A stretch of DNA of 64,000 bases from Halioxenophilus sp033283405 (GTDB lineage: Bacteria; Pseudomonadota; Gammaproteobacteria; Pseudomonadales; Cellvibrionaceae), in assembly GCF_033283405.1 (NCBI RefSeq), contig NZ_JAWMQR010000009.1:181428-245427 (forward strand), given 5' to 3'. Each line of letters starts with the position of its first letter. Within the stretch, counting starts at the first letter, position 1. Shown here piece by piece: positions 44,254 to 53,859 of this stretch. The notes under the pieces were generated by a model. The model ran no database searches, was not told where the DNA came from, and saw only the letters and a program-made list of their open reading frames with translations. A program made the position numbers and the translations under genes.

Positions 44254-45165
44254 ATGTACGTCAATATCGCGGGCATGCCCCAGTGGCTTCAAATTGAGAT
44301 GCAATCGGCAGATAACCCAGTGCTACTGCTAATCCACGGCGGGCCGGGCGCGTCGACCCGTTTTGCCAGCTCCGCCTGGCAGGCGTGGAAGCAGTACTTC
44401 ACCTTAGTGCATTGGGATCAACGCGGCACCGGGCTTACCCTGGCGCAAAATGGCCCCGAGCTCTCCTACCCCATGAGCTTTAATCAAATCGTCGAAGACG
44501 GTATTGCCGTTGCGGAGTATCTGCGCGACCACCTGCCCAATAGGCCGTTGGTGTTACTGGGTCACTCCTGGGGTTCGGCGGTGGCGGTGGCGATGTGCGC
44601 GCGGCGGCCAGAACTCTTTTCCGCGTTTGTGGGAACTGGGCTGTTGGTTAACTACGACGAGAATGAAGAGATCAATCACCGTAAAGAGCTCCAAGCCGCC
44701 GAGCGGGCGGGCAACATAGAGGCGCTTGCCGCCCTTACTGAAATTGGTCCACCGCCCTTCCACGATGTGGAGCAGTTGATGGTATTGCGGCAGTGGGGCG
44801 ATAAACTCTGCCAAGGCACCGGCGATACGCCTTACCCTCAAGTAATGCCGCCCAGCGATTTTACCGCTACCGACCGGGAATTAATTCAACAGGGGATGCT
44901 CTTTTCCGCACAAAGCCTGTTTAACGAGCTCTGTGCTATCGACCTGCCTCAGTTGGGTCTCGAATTTAATATTCCCATGTTCTGCTTGATGGGTGGTAGT
45001 GATCAGCAAACCGACTTTGAGTTGGCCGAGCACTATTTCGAATCCATCCAGGCGCCCCATAAAGAGGTGGTTGCCTTTGCCGGTTGCCATCACTTTGTGC
45101 ACATGAATCGGCCCGATGCCTTCCTGGAGGTAATGGTCAACAGAGTTCTGCCCAGGGTTATGTAA
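44254..45165 (+). CDS. Alpha/beta hydrolase, proline-iminopeptidase-like
   Basis: 303 aa cytoplasmic protein. Oxyanion segment LLLIHGGPGAS (near 25-34), WDQRGTGLT (54-62) and nucleophile Ser105 in GHSWGSA. The late CHHFVHMNRPDAFLE supplies the likely catalytic His, and GGSDQQTDFELA an acidic residue. HGGPG plus DQRGxG is typical of S33 prolyl aminopeptidases and related esterases; the substrate is unknown. A short CAGAAAA triple repeat lies just upstream (44182-44205). Confidence 0.88.
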   Translation: MYVNIAGMPQWLQIEMQSADNPVLLLIHGGPGASTRFASSAWQAWKQYFTLVHWDQRGTGLTLAQNGPELSYPMSFNQIVEDGIAVAEYLRDHLPNRPLVLLGHSWGSAVAVAMCARRPELFSAFVGTGLLVNYDENEEINHRKELQAAERAGNIEALAALTEIGPPPFHDVEQLMVLRQWGDKLCQGTGDTPYPQVMPPSDFTATDRELIQQGMLFSAQSLFNELCAIDLPQLGLEFNIPMFCLMGGSDQQTDFELAEHYFESIQAPHKEVVAFAGCHHFVHMNRPDAFLEVMVNRVLPRVM

Positions 45166-45462
45166 CGCTGCTTGCAAGTGCCGTTGGCTGCTCTATTTTC
45201 CTGGGAATAGGGCGGCCGACATAATTCACCATTGAATATTTTTTACACCCTTGTCCCTGTTGATGATTTGCTGCGGGGGCGGCTCCCTAGCTAATTCCCA
45301 AGCAAAGGTTTTGCTCTGCTCAATCGAGTGACCATCCATTCACATTGTCCGTTCAGCGGCGTAAGCTGCTATGCTATTGGCTTTCGCTCCCGTCACTTAA
45401 CACTAACGGTTTTGATAACGTAGGGTGGTAGCAAATCAGTTAATGCTAGGAACTTTAATTTA

Positions 45463-45945
45463 ATGCAGTCTGTTGTACTTTTGGTGGATGTGCAAAATGT
45501 CTACTACACCACCCGTCAGGCGTTTGGCCGCCGCTTCGATTACAACCGTTTCTGGGCGGCCGCCACGAACGGGCGGCAGGTGGTAAAGGCTATCGCTTAC
45601 GCAATCGATCGGGGTGACCGAAAGCAGCGGGAGTTCCAAAATATCCTGCGGGCCATTGGTTTTGAGGTAAAGCTAAAACCCTATATTCAGCGCTCTGATG
45701 GCTCCGCCAAAGGCGACTGGGATGTGGGTATTACCATCGATGCATTGGAGTATGCTAATGAGGCCGATGTGGTGGTACTGGTTTCAGGCGATGGCGATTT
45801 CGATCTGCTGGTCAATAAGCTGCGACTAGAAAAAGGGAAGCGGGTTGAGGTGTATGGCGTTCGGCAATTAACCGCCGCCTCGTTGGTTAACGCTGCTACT
45901 GATTTTATTGCCATAAAAGACGAGCTGCTGTTAGCCAGCCATTGA
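45463..45945 (+). CDS. NYN domain (LabA/DUF88-type) putative RNase
   Basis: 160 aa PIN-like NYN domain. Acidic active-site residues are seen in LLVDVQNVYY (Asp9), GDWDVGITIDALEYANEADV and VSGDGDFDLLVNKLR, with a late GVRQLTAASLVNAATDF. Members are thought to be metal-dependent ribonucleases (LabA, Marf1, bacterial DUF88). It is a single gene with no obvious operon partner. Confidence 0.88.
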   Translation: MQSVVLLVDVQNVYYTTRQAFGRRFDYNRFWAAATNGRQVVKAIAYAIDRGDRKQREFQNILRAIGFEVKLKPYIQRSDGSAKGDWDVGITIDALEYANEADVVVLVSGDGDFDLLVNKLRLEKGKRVEVYGVRQLTAASLVNAATDFIAIKDELLLASH

Positions 45946-46066
45946 GTAGCTCGCCTACATTACTTACCCCGCCCCATGGGCTAATTGTTGGTAACGCTGG
46001 CCTATCACCTCCGGCAATAATGCGTAGATAAGAAGAGTATAAAAAGCCGATCAATAGAGGTCTGCG

Positions 46067-47269
46067 ATGTTAGAAGCCCGCACCGGTAATAAAATCACCT
46101 GTCCATCCGCTGATGCTGTCCGTCTCTATCAGACCGGAGTCGATTTACTATTGGGCTCGGAATCTGGTGCCGGGGAGACGTTGGATCGAGCCCTTGCGCT
46201 CGATGGTAATTTTGCCCTGGCCGCGGCTGCCCGCTACTGTGTTGCCAAGGATATTGGCGAACCGAATGCTGTGCGCTTTCGCGAACAGGCGCTGGCTGCT
46301 TTGGCAGTGGCCAGCGACTGGGAGCGGCAACATTGTGAACTGCTGATTGGCCTGGTGGATCAGCCCGCCGCTGTGCGCAAGGCGGTAGAGGCGTACGTGG
46401 CTAAGCAGCCAGCTGACTTGTTGATTATTGCCCAGTTAGTGGGTTACCTCTTTTTCTTCGATGGCCCGCAAAAATTGACCAGTGTACTGGCGCTGCTGGA
46501 GTCGGTGGAAGCTGCTCTTACCAACGACTGGGCCTTTCTGGCCCGCTTGGGATTTGCCGCCAGTGAAGCGGGCCAGCACCAACGCGGTCGCGCTGCGCTG
46601 GAGCGCGCTCTGGCCATTCGACCACAATCGCTTTATACCATTCACGGCCTGGCCCATCTGCTGCACGATGAAGGGGCGGCGATTGCATCGGCGGAGTTAC
46701 TGCAAGGTTGGTTGCAACACTATGGTAGCGGTGCCAGTAGTGGGCAGATGTATGGCCATGTGCAGTGGCACTTGGCCCTGGCGGAGTTTCAGGTGGGCAA
46801 CAGAGAGGCTGCCATCGAGCGCTACCTTCACTACTGTGCGCCGGCGACCACCACCTGTGGCCCCATACTTACTCTGGCCGACTGCGGTGGTTTTCTACTG
46901 CGCGACTACCTGCAAACCGGCCTGGTTAAACCCCTGCCCAATGATGTGGCGCAACATATCGAGTGTGTTTGGGGCATGATGGGCCATCCGTTTGTGGCCC
47001 TGCATGTGGCAGGCCTGTATGCCTCCGCCGGCGACCTCGACGGCCTCCAGCGTTGCCAGCTTGAGGCAGCCAGTAAACCCGAAGGGGCTCACCGCCGTGT
47101 GTCATTGCGGTTGATCTCCGCCTTAACGGATTTGGTGCTGGGGCGATACGCACAGGTTGGGCAAACTCTGTCTGAGCTCTCGGCCAGTGATCGCATTGGT
47201 ATTGGTGGCAGCAATGTTGAGCGCATACTGGTCGATTTAATTGAGCGCCACTGCGAAGCCCAAAATTGA
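46067..47269 (+). CDS. Tetratricopeptide-repeat protein (TTC38-like)
   Basis: 400 aa, almost all helical, no signal peptide. Helical pairs follow the TPR pattern, for example AGETLDRALALDGNFALAAA, GQHQRGRAALERALAIRPQS and FQVGNREAAIERYLHYC. The segment YTIHGLAHLLHDEGAAIASA and the following WLQHYGSG...HVQWHLALAE resemble tetratricopeptide repeat protein 38 homologues, whose function is unknown. The ATG follows AGAGG. Confidence 0.8.
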   Translation: MLEARTGNKITCPSADAVRLYQTGVDLLLGSESGAGETLDRALALDGNFALAAAARYCVAKDIGEPNAVRFREQALAALAVASDWERQHCELLIGLVDQPAAVRKAVEAYVAKQPADLLIIAQLVGYLFFFDGPQKLTSVLALLESVEAALTNDWAFLARLGFAASEAGQHQRGRAALERALAIRPQSLYTIHGLAHLLHDEGAAIASAELLQGWLQHYGSGASSGQMYGHVQWHLALAEFQVGNREAAIERYLHYCAPATTTCGPILTLADCGGFLLRDYLQTGLVKPLPNDVAQHIECVWGMMGHPFVALHVAGLYASAGDLDGLQRCQLEAASKPEGAHRRVSLRLISALTDLVLGRYAQVGQTLSELSASDRIGIGGSNVERILVDLIERHCEAQN

Positions 47270-47438
47270 AAGCAGCCGAGCCGGTTATTGAAGAATAGTC
47301 AGCGGTTGCCATTAGGCTGAATTCGTAAAAACGATTTGCGCCAGTGGTGATTAGAGAAGTGAAATCTAAGGTTGGCAAAGAGGCGAACCCGGTGGTCGCT
47401 TGCTTACCAACTCTGCCCTACATTCTTGAGAGGTCCTG

Positions 47439-47924
47439 TTGAAAAATTGCCAAATGCTAAAAGCAGTCGCCCCCTTGCTTGGTTTTATTCTGCACACCGC
47501 CTTAGCTCTGGCAGAGGAGGAGTTTGATTTCGATAGCACTCTGGCCCGGGCTGAGCAGGGGGATCTACAGGCGATTCACGGCTTGTGTGCCCGCTACCAT
47601 TTTGGCGTCGATTTACCAGAGGATTGGCAGCAGGCATTGATCTGGTGTGAGCGTTCAGCCAAAGCCGGGGCCAACAGCGGACAAACCCTCTACGCCGAGA
47701 TCTACTATTTTGGGCTGGGTGTTGAGCGGGATTACGAAACGGCACTTTTTTGGTATCGCAAAGCGGCGGAGCAGGGGCACCCACACGCCACCTATATGCT
47801 GTATGTCATCTATGCCGAGGGCCGGGGAGTGCCGGCCAACCCGCAGCTCGCCACCCAATATCTGCAGCAGGCGTTTTTTCTTGGTAGCAAGCAGGCAATC
47901 AAAAAGTACAATCAGATCGACTAA
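47439..47924 (+). CDS. Secreted Sel1-repeat protein
   Basis: 161 aa with a signal peptide (about 1-25, LLGFILHTALALAEE). Three Sel1-like repeats follow: ARAEQGDLQAIHGLCARYHF, AKAGANSGQTLYAEIYYFGL, and WYRKAAEQGHPHATYMLYVI followed by YAEGRGVPAN. Such proteins are periplasmic interaction scaffolds. The start is TTG 47439 after AGAGG; an internal ATG at 47454 is also possible. Confidence 0.83.
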   Translation: MKNCQMLKAVAPLLGFILHTALALAEEEFDFDSTLARAEQGDLQAIHGLCARYHFGVDLPEDWQQALIWCERSAKAGANSGQTLYAEIYYFGLGVERDYETALFWYRKAAEQGHPHATYMLYVIYAEGRGVPANPQLATQYLQQAFFLGSKQAIKKYNQID

Positions 47925-48078
47925 ATTTTATTGGCTGGCCAAGCGATGGCCATTGAACGGCCGCTGCTCTTTATACGTACACACCTCTTATTATGTATAC
48001 ACCTCAAGCGCATCCGCCGTCCTTTGCCGCTGTTCGTTCTACCGCCAAGGAGTACGCCGGTTATTGTGCCGGTAACCG

Positions 48079-48492
48079 CTACTCCATCAACCCCACATCT
48101 TTCAATGCGTTGGTGCAGCTCGTGCTCACCTCGGCCTGCTGGCTCTTCAGGCAGTCGAGAATACGCCCCTGGCCTGGGGTGACTTGCGGACAGAGCCGTT
48201 TGGCATCGGCCTGGCAATTCTGGTTAACGTGCTGATAGGCAGCGCCCAACAGTTTAAGCTCTTCCCGGGCCTCGGTGAGTGCGGCTTGGCACTGGCCGGA
48301 GACCTGGTCGAAGTGGGCGTGCAGGCAGGCGGCGATCCGGCCCTGGCCGGGGTTGATATCGGCACAAAAGCTGTCGATATCGGCGGCGCAGGCCTGGTTG
48401 ACCTGCTCGATAATTCCCGGCCCAGCAGCTTGGCTGGTAATAGGCAGCAGCAGGCCCAGCAGTAACGGTGTCAGGCAATTGAGACGGCGCAT
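48079..48492 (-). CDS. Secreted cysteine-rich repeat protein (GLG1-like repeats)
   Basis: 137 aa with a signal peptide (about 1-24, LTPLLLGLLLPITSQAAG). Two Cys-rich GLG1 repeats (PF00839 type): CAADIDSFCADINPGQGRIA followed by ACLHAHFDQVSGQCQAAL, and CQADAKRLCPQVTPGQGRIL followed by DCLKSQQAEVSTSCTNAL. Each has four cysteines for two disulfides. The function in bacteria is unknown. An AAAGGAG site precedes ATG 48492, and the gene converges with the Sel1 gene. Confidence 0.85.
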   Translation of the reverse strand: MRRLNCLTPLLLGLLLPITSQAAGPGIIEQVNQACAADIDSFCADINPGQGRIAACLHAHFDQVSGQCQAALTEAREELKLLGAAYQHVNQNCQADAKRLCPQVTPGQGRILDCLKSQQAEVSTSCTNALKDVGLME

Positions 48493-48899
48493 GGCAAACT
48501 CCTTTGGCTAAGTGGCCCCTAGTGGGTAGAGGTTGGGTCGTGGTTTCCCCTAGGGGGCGCTGGGTTTATTGCGTGTGATTTTGGTATCTGCACGGCGGTC
48601 ACAGCCAGCGGCCAAGTCTATAACGCACCTGGTTTGAATTGGTTGACAGACTCCGTCTCAGGCTGGCCGATTAGCGCCAGCATTCTGTAGGCTGGTGGAG
48701 GTAGATGGCGTGCTGAAATCCTCAAGCAATAAATGGCTATGGGCTCAATAGTTTGCAAAAAGATACATTTCAAATGAAACTAAGCCCGCTTCGGGAATCG
48801 ACCATTGCTGTCAATTTTGCTGTTGGGAGGAATGAGGTAGGCGACGACAATCTGCTATCCTTAGTGACTGTGTCTCTTAACCATTGGGTGGTATAGGGT
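48493..48899. other. Gene-free stretch of about 400 bp
   Basis: I see no coding sequence, terminator or repeat of note. It must hold the promoters of the divergent cysteine-rich-repeat gene and the binding-protein pair. CCCCTAG occurs twice (48507, 48547 region). Confidence 0.5.
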
Positions 48900-49715
48900 T
48901 TGCTCAAGTCGCTGTTTCTCTCTTTCGCGCTGGCCGGATTACTGGCCTGGCCAACGGTATATGCAGAGGAGCCACAGCCAGCAGTGGCGCCGGCTAAGCG
49001 CCTGATCGTGAGCGTAAACACCCTGAGTGTTCTGCCTTATCTCTATTTCGATGCGAAGCAGGGTATATACGCGGGTTTGGTGGTTGATCTGCTGAGCTCA
49101 TTTGAAGATCGCTCGAAGATTGCAATTGAATACATGGCAGCCAGTGCCCATCGCAGCGAGCACGACCTGATAACCGGCACGGCGGATCTCTATTTGTCTA
49201 ATTTGAACTGGTTGCAACAGCCGGAAAAACTGATTGCCACCAAGCCGTTAGTGCCCCACGCATCTTATCTGTACAGTACTCGTCCCTTCGCTGAAGATTT
49301 TGCCCTTGACCATCTGCACCAGGTGCGTATATGTACCTTGAAGCGCTACGTCTACAGTGGCTTGGCCCCGTACTTTGAACGTGGCGAGTTCGAGCGGGTT
49401 AATGGGCCGAGTCATATCTCCTCGGCAACCATGTTGGCTCGTGGCCGGTGTGATTTTGCGGTATTCAACAACTTCAACGCCGCGGTGGCTTTCTCCGACC
49501 CCAATCTGTGCGAGGCGGAGATCTACCAGTCGCCACAACCCACCAGTGTTATGGCGCTGGCATTAGTGATGCGGGCGGATGAGCACTGGTTAAAGCCGCT
49601 ATTGGATGAGCATATCGAGGCTTTCCGAGCAAATGGCCAATTGCAGGCCTCTATGAAGCGACACTCGCCCAGGCTGACTTTCCCGAAAACCCACAGTTGT
49701 GTCCCTGCGGGTTGA
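48900..49715 (+). CDS. Small periplasmic binding-like protein, four-cysteine paralogue 2
   Basis: 271 aa with a signal peptide (about 1-23). Same family as the genes at 37804 and 49775: PYLYFDAKQGIYAGLVVDLL, then LITGTADLYLSNLNWLQQPE, the CTLKRYVYSGLAPYFERGEF block, RCDFAVFNNFNAAVAFSD and YQSPQPTSVM. The four conserved cysteines are kept (VRIC, GRCDF, NLCEA, HSC near the end). The start is TTG 48900, a weak choice; no ATG lies early enough to include the signal peptide. It forms a tandem pair with the next gene. Confidence 0.8.
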   Translation: MLKSLFLSFALAGLLAWPTVYAEEPQPAVAPAKRLIVSVNTLSVLPYLYFDAKQGIYAGLVVDLLSSFEDRSKIAIEYMAASAHRSEHDLITGTADLYLSNLNWLQQPEKLIATKPLVPHASYLYSTRPFAEDFALDHLHQVRICTLKRYVYSGLAPYFERGEFERVNGPSHISSATMLARGRCDFAVFNNFNAAVAFSDPNLCEAEIYQSPQPTSVMALALVMRADEHWLKPLLDEHIEAFRANGQLQASMKRHSPRLTFPKTHSCVPAG

Positions 49716-49774
49716 ACAGCGCATTGAGCAGGAAACAGCGGTTTGTATTCAGTTGGTATAGAGGTTAATCAACA

Positions 49775-50584
49775 TTGTTAGCGAAGTTTTTGAAAATGGT
49801 TTTGCTGCTGGCCAGCGTATCGATTGTGCCTATGGCCGTGGGGCAGCCTGCCGAGGCTGGGCTCGCCAATGGCCAGCTGCTCACCGTTATCTACAATACG
49901 CCGGGTGTGGTGCCTTTCATCTATCTGGAGCCAACCAGTCACAGTTACCTGGGTCTTTTTCCTGATTTCCTAAGTTACCTGGAGGAGCAGACCGGCTATC
50001 AGGTGGCCTACCTCGACTCCAACCCCAATCGCAGTAAGCAGAGTGTTATCGAAGGCCGCGCCGACCTCTATCTGTCGGCACTCTCCTGGCTTGGCGAACC
50101 GAAAGAGCTTATTGCTACTGTGCCGTTTGTGTCGCACCGTACCTACCTCTACGGCACCAAGCCTTTCGCGCCAGATTTTACTCTGGAAAGCGCTAAGGGG
50201 GCTCGAGTCTGTGCCCGGGAGAAGTTTCTCTACCCAAATTTGGAGCGTTATTTTGCGGCCGGGGAGTTGCTGCGGGTCGATTCCCCCACACAAGCGGGAA
50301 TGGTCAATATGCTGGCCAGGGACCGCTGTGATTACGCGGTCTACAACAACTACAACGCTTATTTTCTGTTCAATGCGCCGGAGCATTGCGACCTGACGGT
50401 GTATGAATCCCCGGAACCTACCAACGAGGTGCTACTCTCCATCGTGCTGCGTGCCGATGCCCAAGAGTTGAAAACCATGTTGGATAAGCAGATCGAGGCT
50501 TATTTGGCGGCAGGCAAGCTGGCGCCATCGCTGGCCGAGCATGCCCCTAATATTCACTTCCCCAAGCTGGCGACTTGCGAATAG
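49775..50584 (+). CDS. Small periplasmic binding-like protein, four-cysteine paralogue 3
   Basis: 269 aa with a signal peptide (about 1-24). It is tandem to paralogue 2, with 59 bases between. Family segments: VVPFIYLEPTSHSYLGLFPD, then VIEGRADLYLSALSWLGEPK, RCDYAVYNNYNAYFLFNAPE, YESPEPTNEV, and the C-terminal FPKLATC. The four cysteines are conserved. The fold resembles amino-acid-type periplasmic binding proteins, but there is no permease or ATPase nearby. A signalling or chaperone-type role is possible. TTG 49775 is the start. Confidence 0.8.
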   Translation: MLAKFLKMVLLLASVSIVPMAVGQPAEAGLANGQLLTVIYNTPGVVPFIYLEPTSHSYLGLFPDFLSYLEEQTGYQVAYLDSNPNRSKQSVIEGRADLYLSALSWLGEPKELIATVPFVSHRTYLYGTKPFAPDFTLESAKGARVCAREKFLYPNLERYFAAGELLRVDSPTQAGMVNMLARDRCDYAVYNNYNAYFLFNAPEHCDLTVYESPEPTNEVLLSIVLRADAQELKTMLDKQIEAYLAAGKLAPSLAEHAPNIHFPKLATCE

Positions 50585-50742
50585 TCGCCCACGCACTAAA
50601 AATTTTCCCGCAGCTTTAAAGATTTCAAACCCCTGGTCGATAGCGTGAACGTTCGTTCATTATCTGTCGCTGCCTGCCTCCGGGGCGATAATCAGACCAT
50701 GGACAACACCCGGAAACTCCAGATCATCGGTCTGGCCGGTGA

Positions 50743-50769
50743 TTTATCTGCTATAAATAAACAGATAAA
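50743..50769. promoter_or_regulatory. Inverted repeat in the chemoreceptor promoter region
   Basis: TTTATCTG (50743-50750) is a perfect inverted repeat of CAGATAAA (50762-50769), about 75 bases before the chemoreceptor ATG. It could be an operator; no T-run follows. Confidence 0.35.
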
Positions 50770-50844
50770 TAACATACAAACTCACGTTTTCCGCTTGCCA
50801 TTGGTACCGTGACCTGCACAGTACCCTCAATTAGGTTGCACACT

Positions 50845-52485
50845 ATGAACCTTAACAATCTCTCCATCCAAAAAAAGCTCGCTATCCCCGCTGTGGCCAT
50901 CGCCCTGTTGGTGCTGGTGGGCAACGTATACACCATTATCAGCAGCCAACGGATGGCAGAAGATACTGAAACACTCTCGCAAAACTTAATGCACGCTATT
51001 CAAAGCGGCCTGAATGCCGACCGTGACCTCTACCAGGCGTTAACCGCCAGTCAGGAGCTGATTACCAAGTCGATGTTGGGTAGCACCAATATTCAAGCCG
51101 AACGCGCTGCCTTTGAAGAGAACGCCGAGCAGTCATACGACCGTATGCAGACCATGCTCAGCCTGACCAGCGCCTATCCCCGGGTCAAATCCCTCACCAG
51201 TGGCTTTGAAGGCGACTACCACAGCTGGTATGCGGCAGCGGAGAAGGGGCTGGATATGGTCGCCACCGCCGGCCCGGAAGCGGCGGCTGCTTACAACGCC
51301 CGCGAGGTGGTCGAGAAGTTCGAAACGCTGCGCAAGCACTACGATGTGGGGGTACAGGCGGTGCAGGAGGTGGCCGATGAGTTGGCCGCCCAAGCCCAAG
51401 CCAATGCCAGCTCACTGCTGAATATTTCGCTGATACTGCTGGCGCTGGTGATTCTCGCCTGTGCTCTTAATATTCTCTACGGCCCGAAACTGGTCACCGT
51501 GCGGCTCAACCGGCTTACCGATATGGTAGGCAACCTCAGCAATGGTGAGGGCGACCTGCGTATTCGCCTGGATGCCGCCGGCCGCGATGAGCCGGCAGTA
51601 TTGGCCACCGAGTTCAACCGCTTTTTGGATCAGTTGCAAAATATCATCGGCATGATTCAGACCGACTCGGTCACCCTGGGCGAGACCTCCAACACCCTCA
51701 ACCACTCGGTGGAGTCGAGCACCAATATCGTTACCACCCAGAACGATAATCTCACCCAGATCGCCTCGGCGGTCACCGAGCTGAGCCACGCCATTCACGA
51801 AATCGCCCGCAATGCCCAAACCGCCCAGGCCGAAACCGGCGAAGCCACCAAAATGGCCCAGGAATCGAAGGTGGCGGTGGACGACGCCGTGGTGAATATC
51901 GGCAATCTGTCGGATACCGTCACCATGGCCAACGGGGTGATCATCGCCCTGGCTGATGAGTCGGCCAATATCGCCCAGGTGTTGGATGTAATCAAAAGCA
52001 TCGCCGAACAGACCAACCTGCTGGCCTTGAACGCAGCCATTGAGGCGGCCCGGGCCGGGGAGCAGGGTCGGGGCTTTGCGGTGGTGGCTGACGAGGTACG
52101 CACACTTGCCAGCCGCACGCAGCAGTCCACCCAGGATATCCAGAATATGATCAACAGCCTGAAAGCGGGTGTTGAGAAAGCGGTTACCGCCATGGACGAA
52201 GGCAACAACCAGATGCAGCGGGTGATGGACCGTTCGCGCCAGCTGCAGTTGGATCTCACCAAGGTGGAAGAGGTGATTGTCAAAACCAACGACATCATCT
52301 ATCAAATTGCTTCCGCCACCGAAGAGCAGAGCTACGTGACCGACGAGATTACCCGCAACGTCAACGTGTTGAATACCCTCTCGGAAGAGGCGGTGGAGAA
52401 CACCAACGAGGCCGGTCGTGTGGCCGAGAAGATGACCGAAATGGCCGCCGGCATCAACGGCGCGATTGGCCGCTTTGTGGTGTAA
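50845..52485 (+). CDS. Methyl-accepting chemotaxis protein
   Basis: 546 aa from ATG 50845. TM1 (about 13-32), a helical periplasmic ligand domain of ~160 residues, TM2 (about 193-213), HAMP (about 215-270) and a cytoplasmic signalling domain. The conserved hairpin tip is SIAEQTNLLALNAAIEAARA followed by GEQGRGFAVVADEVRTLA. It senses a periplasmic ligand and controls CheA. No che genes are near, so it is an orphan receptor. The longer frame back to 50809 has no clear ribosome site. Confidence 0.95.
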   Translation: MNLNNLSIQKKLAIPAVAIALLVLVGNVYTIISSQRMAEDTETLSQNLMHAIQSGLNADRDLYQALTASQELITKSMLGSTNIQAERAAFEENAEQSYDRMQTMLSLTSAYPRVKSLTSGFEGDYHSWYAAAEKGLDMVATAGPEAAAAYNAREVVEKFETLRKHYDVGVQAVQEVADELAAQAQANASSLLNISLILLALVILACALNILYGPKLVTVRLNRLTDMVGNLSNGEGDLRIRLDAAGRDEPAVLATEFNRFLDQLQNIIGMIQTDSVTLGETSNTLNHSVESSTNIVTTQNDNLTQIASAVTELSHAIHEIARNAQTAQAETGEATKMAQESKVAVDDAVVNIGNLSDTVTMANGVIIALADESANIAQVLDVIKSIAEQTNLLALNAAIEAARAGEQGRGFAVVADEVRTLASRTQQSTQDIQNMINSLKAGVEKAVTAMDEGNNQMQRVMDRSRQLQLDLTKVEEVIVKTNDIIYQIASATEEQSYVTDEITRNVNVLNTLSEEAVENTNEAGRVAEKMTEMAAGINGAIGRFVV

Positions 52486-52573
52486 GCGCGCCGCTGACTC
52501 ACACCACAGGCCACTAAAAGTTTGGGTCTGCATGCCGGCCAGGCCGGCATTGCGGGTGCCGGTTACAGGCCTC

Positions 52574-53719
52574 TTACCCGGCTTCCACCCCCTTATCCTG
52601 CCGGCAATCCCTCTCCATAATCCCCCACTCTCTGGCCACCCGCTCGGCAGCGACGACGGCACCCTCCATATAGCCGCCACCACTGGCGGCAGTTTCGCTG
52701 CCGCAAAAGAAGAGCTTATCGAACCAGTGGTCCATGGCCAGCCAGGGGTGGCCATATTCAGGGTGGTAGCTGGGTGGCTGCCAGTCGGCGGGGGCGGCGG
52801 TGTAGGCTTCTGCTCCCCAATCCTGGATGTGCAGGCTTAAGGGGTTGGCCGCCGCTGCCCCAAACAGGCGGGTGAGCTGCTCGATCACCAACGCCTGCAG
52901 GTCGTCGCGCCACTCCTCCCGGGCGGCGTAGGGCAGGGCCATAAAGCCACCCAGCACCGCAGGCTGGCCGTGGCCGCCACAGAGGTCAAACACCTCCGCC
53001 AGGGCGGCGCCGGGAAAATTGGCCAAGGCCATGCCAGAGAGCCCCTGCCCGCGCCAGAAGGGCTCGCTGTAAACCGCCGCGATTTTGGCGTGGCCGGCCA
53101 TCCAGGTGGGGGTATCGGCCAGGGCTTTGGCCAGCGGAGCGGCCAGTACCGGGTTAAATTGCAGTGAGTGTTGGATCAGCCGTGGGGGCAGGGTCAACAC
53201 CACACTTTTGGCCGTTTCGGTGTGCGCCCCGGTGGTGCTAGCAAACTGTAATTCGACATGGTCGTTGGCGTCACTCAAGGTGGTTAACGGCAGCCCAGCT
53301 TGCAGGCACTCGCGCGGGCAGCGGGCAATGAGTGCATCAATCAACTGGCTGCTGCCCCCTTCAATACGAAAGGCGCCGGCGTAGGCCAGGCGTTCAATAA
53401 ACCTTTGTGGTGCCACTTGCCGCTGGGCCTGGTAAAGGGCGTGGCCGTTCTGCCACTGGGGCAGTATGGTCAGCTGCAGCTCTGCCAATAGCCGGTTGAT
53501 GGCCGGCTGGCTGTCGGGCCACAGCCAGCTCGGCCCCAAATCGAGCATAAAGTCCTGGTCGCTGTGAGCGTTAACACCGCTGATGCGGCCACCCAGGCGG
53601 GGGCGCGCTTCGTACAAACGCAGCTTCTCTTTGGCCCAGGCATCGCCATATTTTTGCGTTAGGCGGTAGGTCAGTACCAAGCCCGACAGGCCGCCGCCGA
53701 TAATGGCGATATCCCACAT
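52574..53719 (-). CDS. Flavin-containing amine oxidase-like protein
   Basis: 381 aa from ATG 53719, which has GGGGGAG just upstream. An N-terminal Rossmann FAD motif (IAIIGGGLSGLVL, Gly7-9), then RLYEARPRLGGRISG, and the C-terminal FAD/substrate segment FFCGSETAASGGGYMEGAVV place it in the monoamine-oxidase/protoporphyrinogen-oxidase-like family. It probably oxidises an amine or acts as a desaturase; the substrate is unknown. It lies downstream of the SDR gene on the same strand, 140 bases apart. Confidence 0.9.
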   Translation of the reverse strand: MWDIAIIGGGLSGLVLTYRLTQKYGDAWAKEKLRLYEARPRLGGRISGVNAHSDQDFMLDLGPSWLWPDSQPAINRLLAELQLTILPQWQNGHALYQAQRQVAPQRFIERLAYAGAFRIEGGSSQLIDALIARCPRECLQAGLPLTTLSDANDHVELQFASTTGAHTETAKSVVLTLPPRLIQHSLQFNPVLAAPLAKALADTPTWMAGHAKIAAVYSEPFWRGQGLSGMALANFPGAALAEVFDLCGGHGQPAVLGGFMALPYAAREEWRDDLQALVIEQLTRLFGAAAANPLSLHIQDWGAEAYTAAPADWQPPSYHPEYGHPWLAMDHWFDKLFFCGSETAASGGGYMEGAVVAAERVAREWGIMERDCRQDKGVEAG

Positions 53720-53859
53720 GCCACTCCCCCTAGTTTTTATTTGTCGCTGTTGTGGGAGAGGCTTTTCAAATAATGGGCCAAGTCCAAATAAGGGGGCAAC
53801 AGAATAACGGGCCAAGGTTAGCGGCCGGGGTGCACTGGCTGGGCCTGCGCGCATCCGTT

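Noticed and set aside
51412..52755. 447-codon ORF antisense to the chemotaxis receptor
   Set aside because: Shadow frame of a clear MCP gene; Gly/His-rich composition typical of antisense translation in GC-rich DNA.
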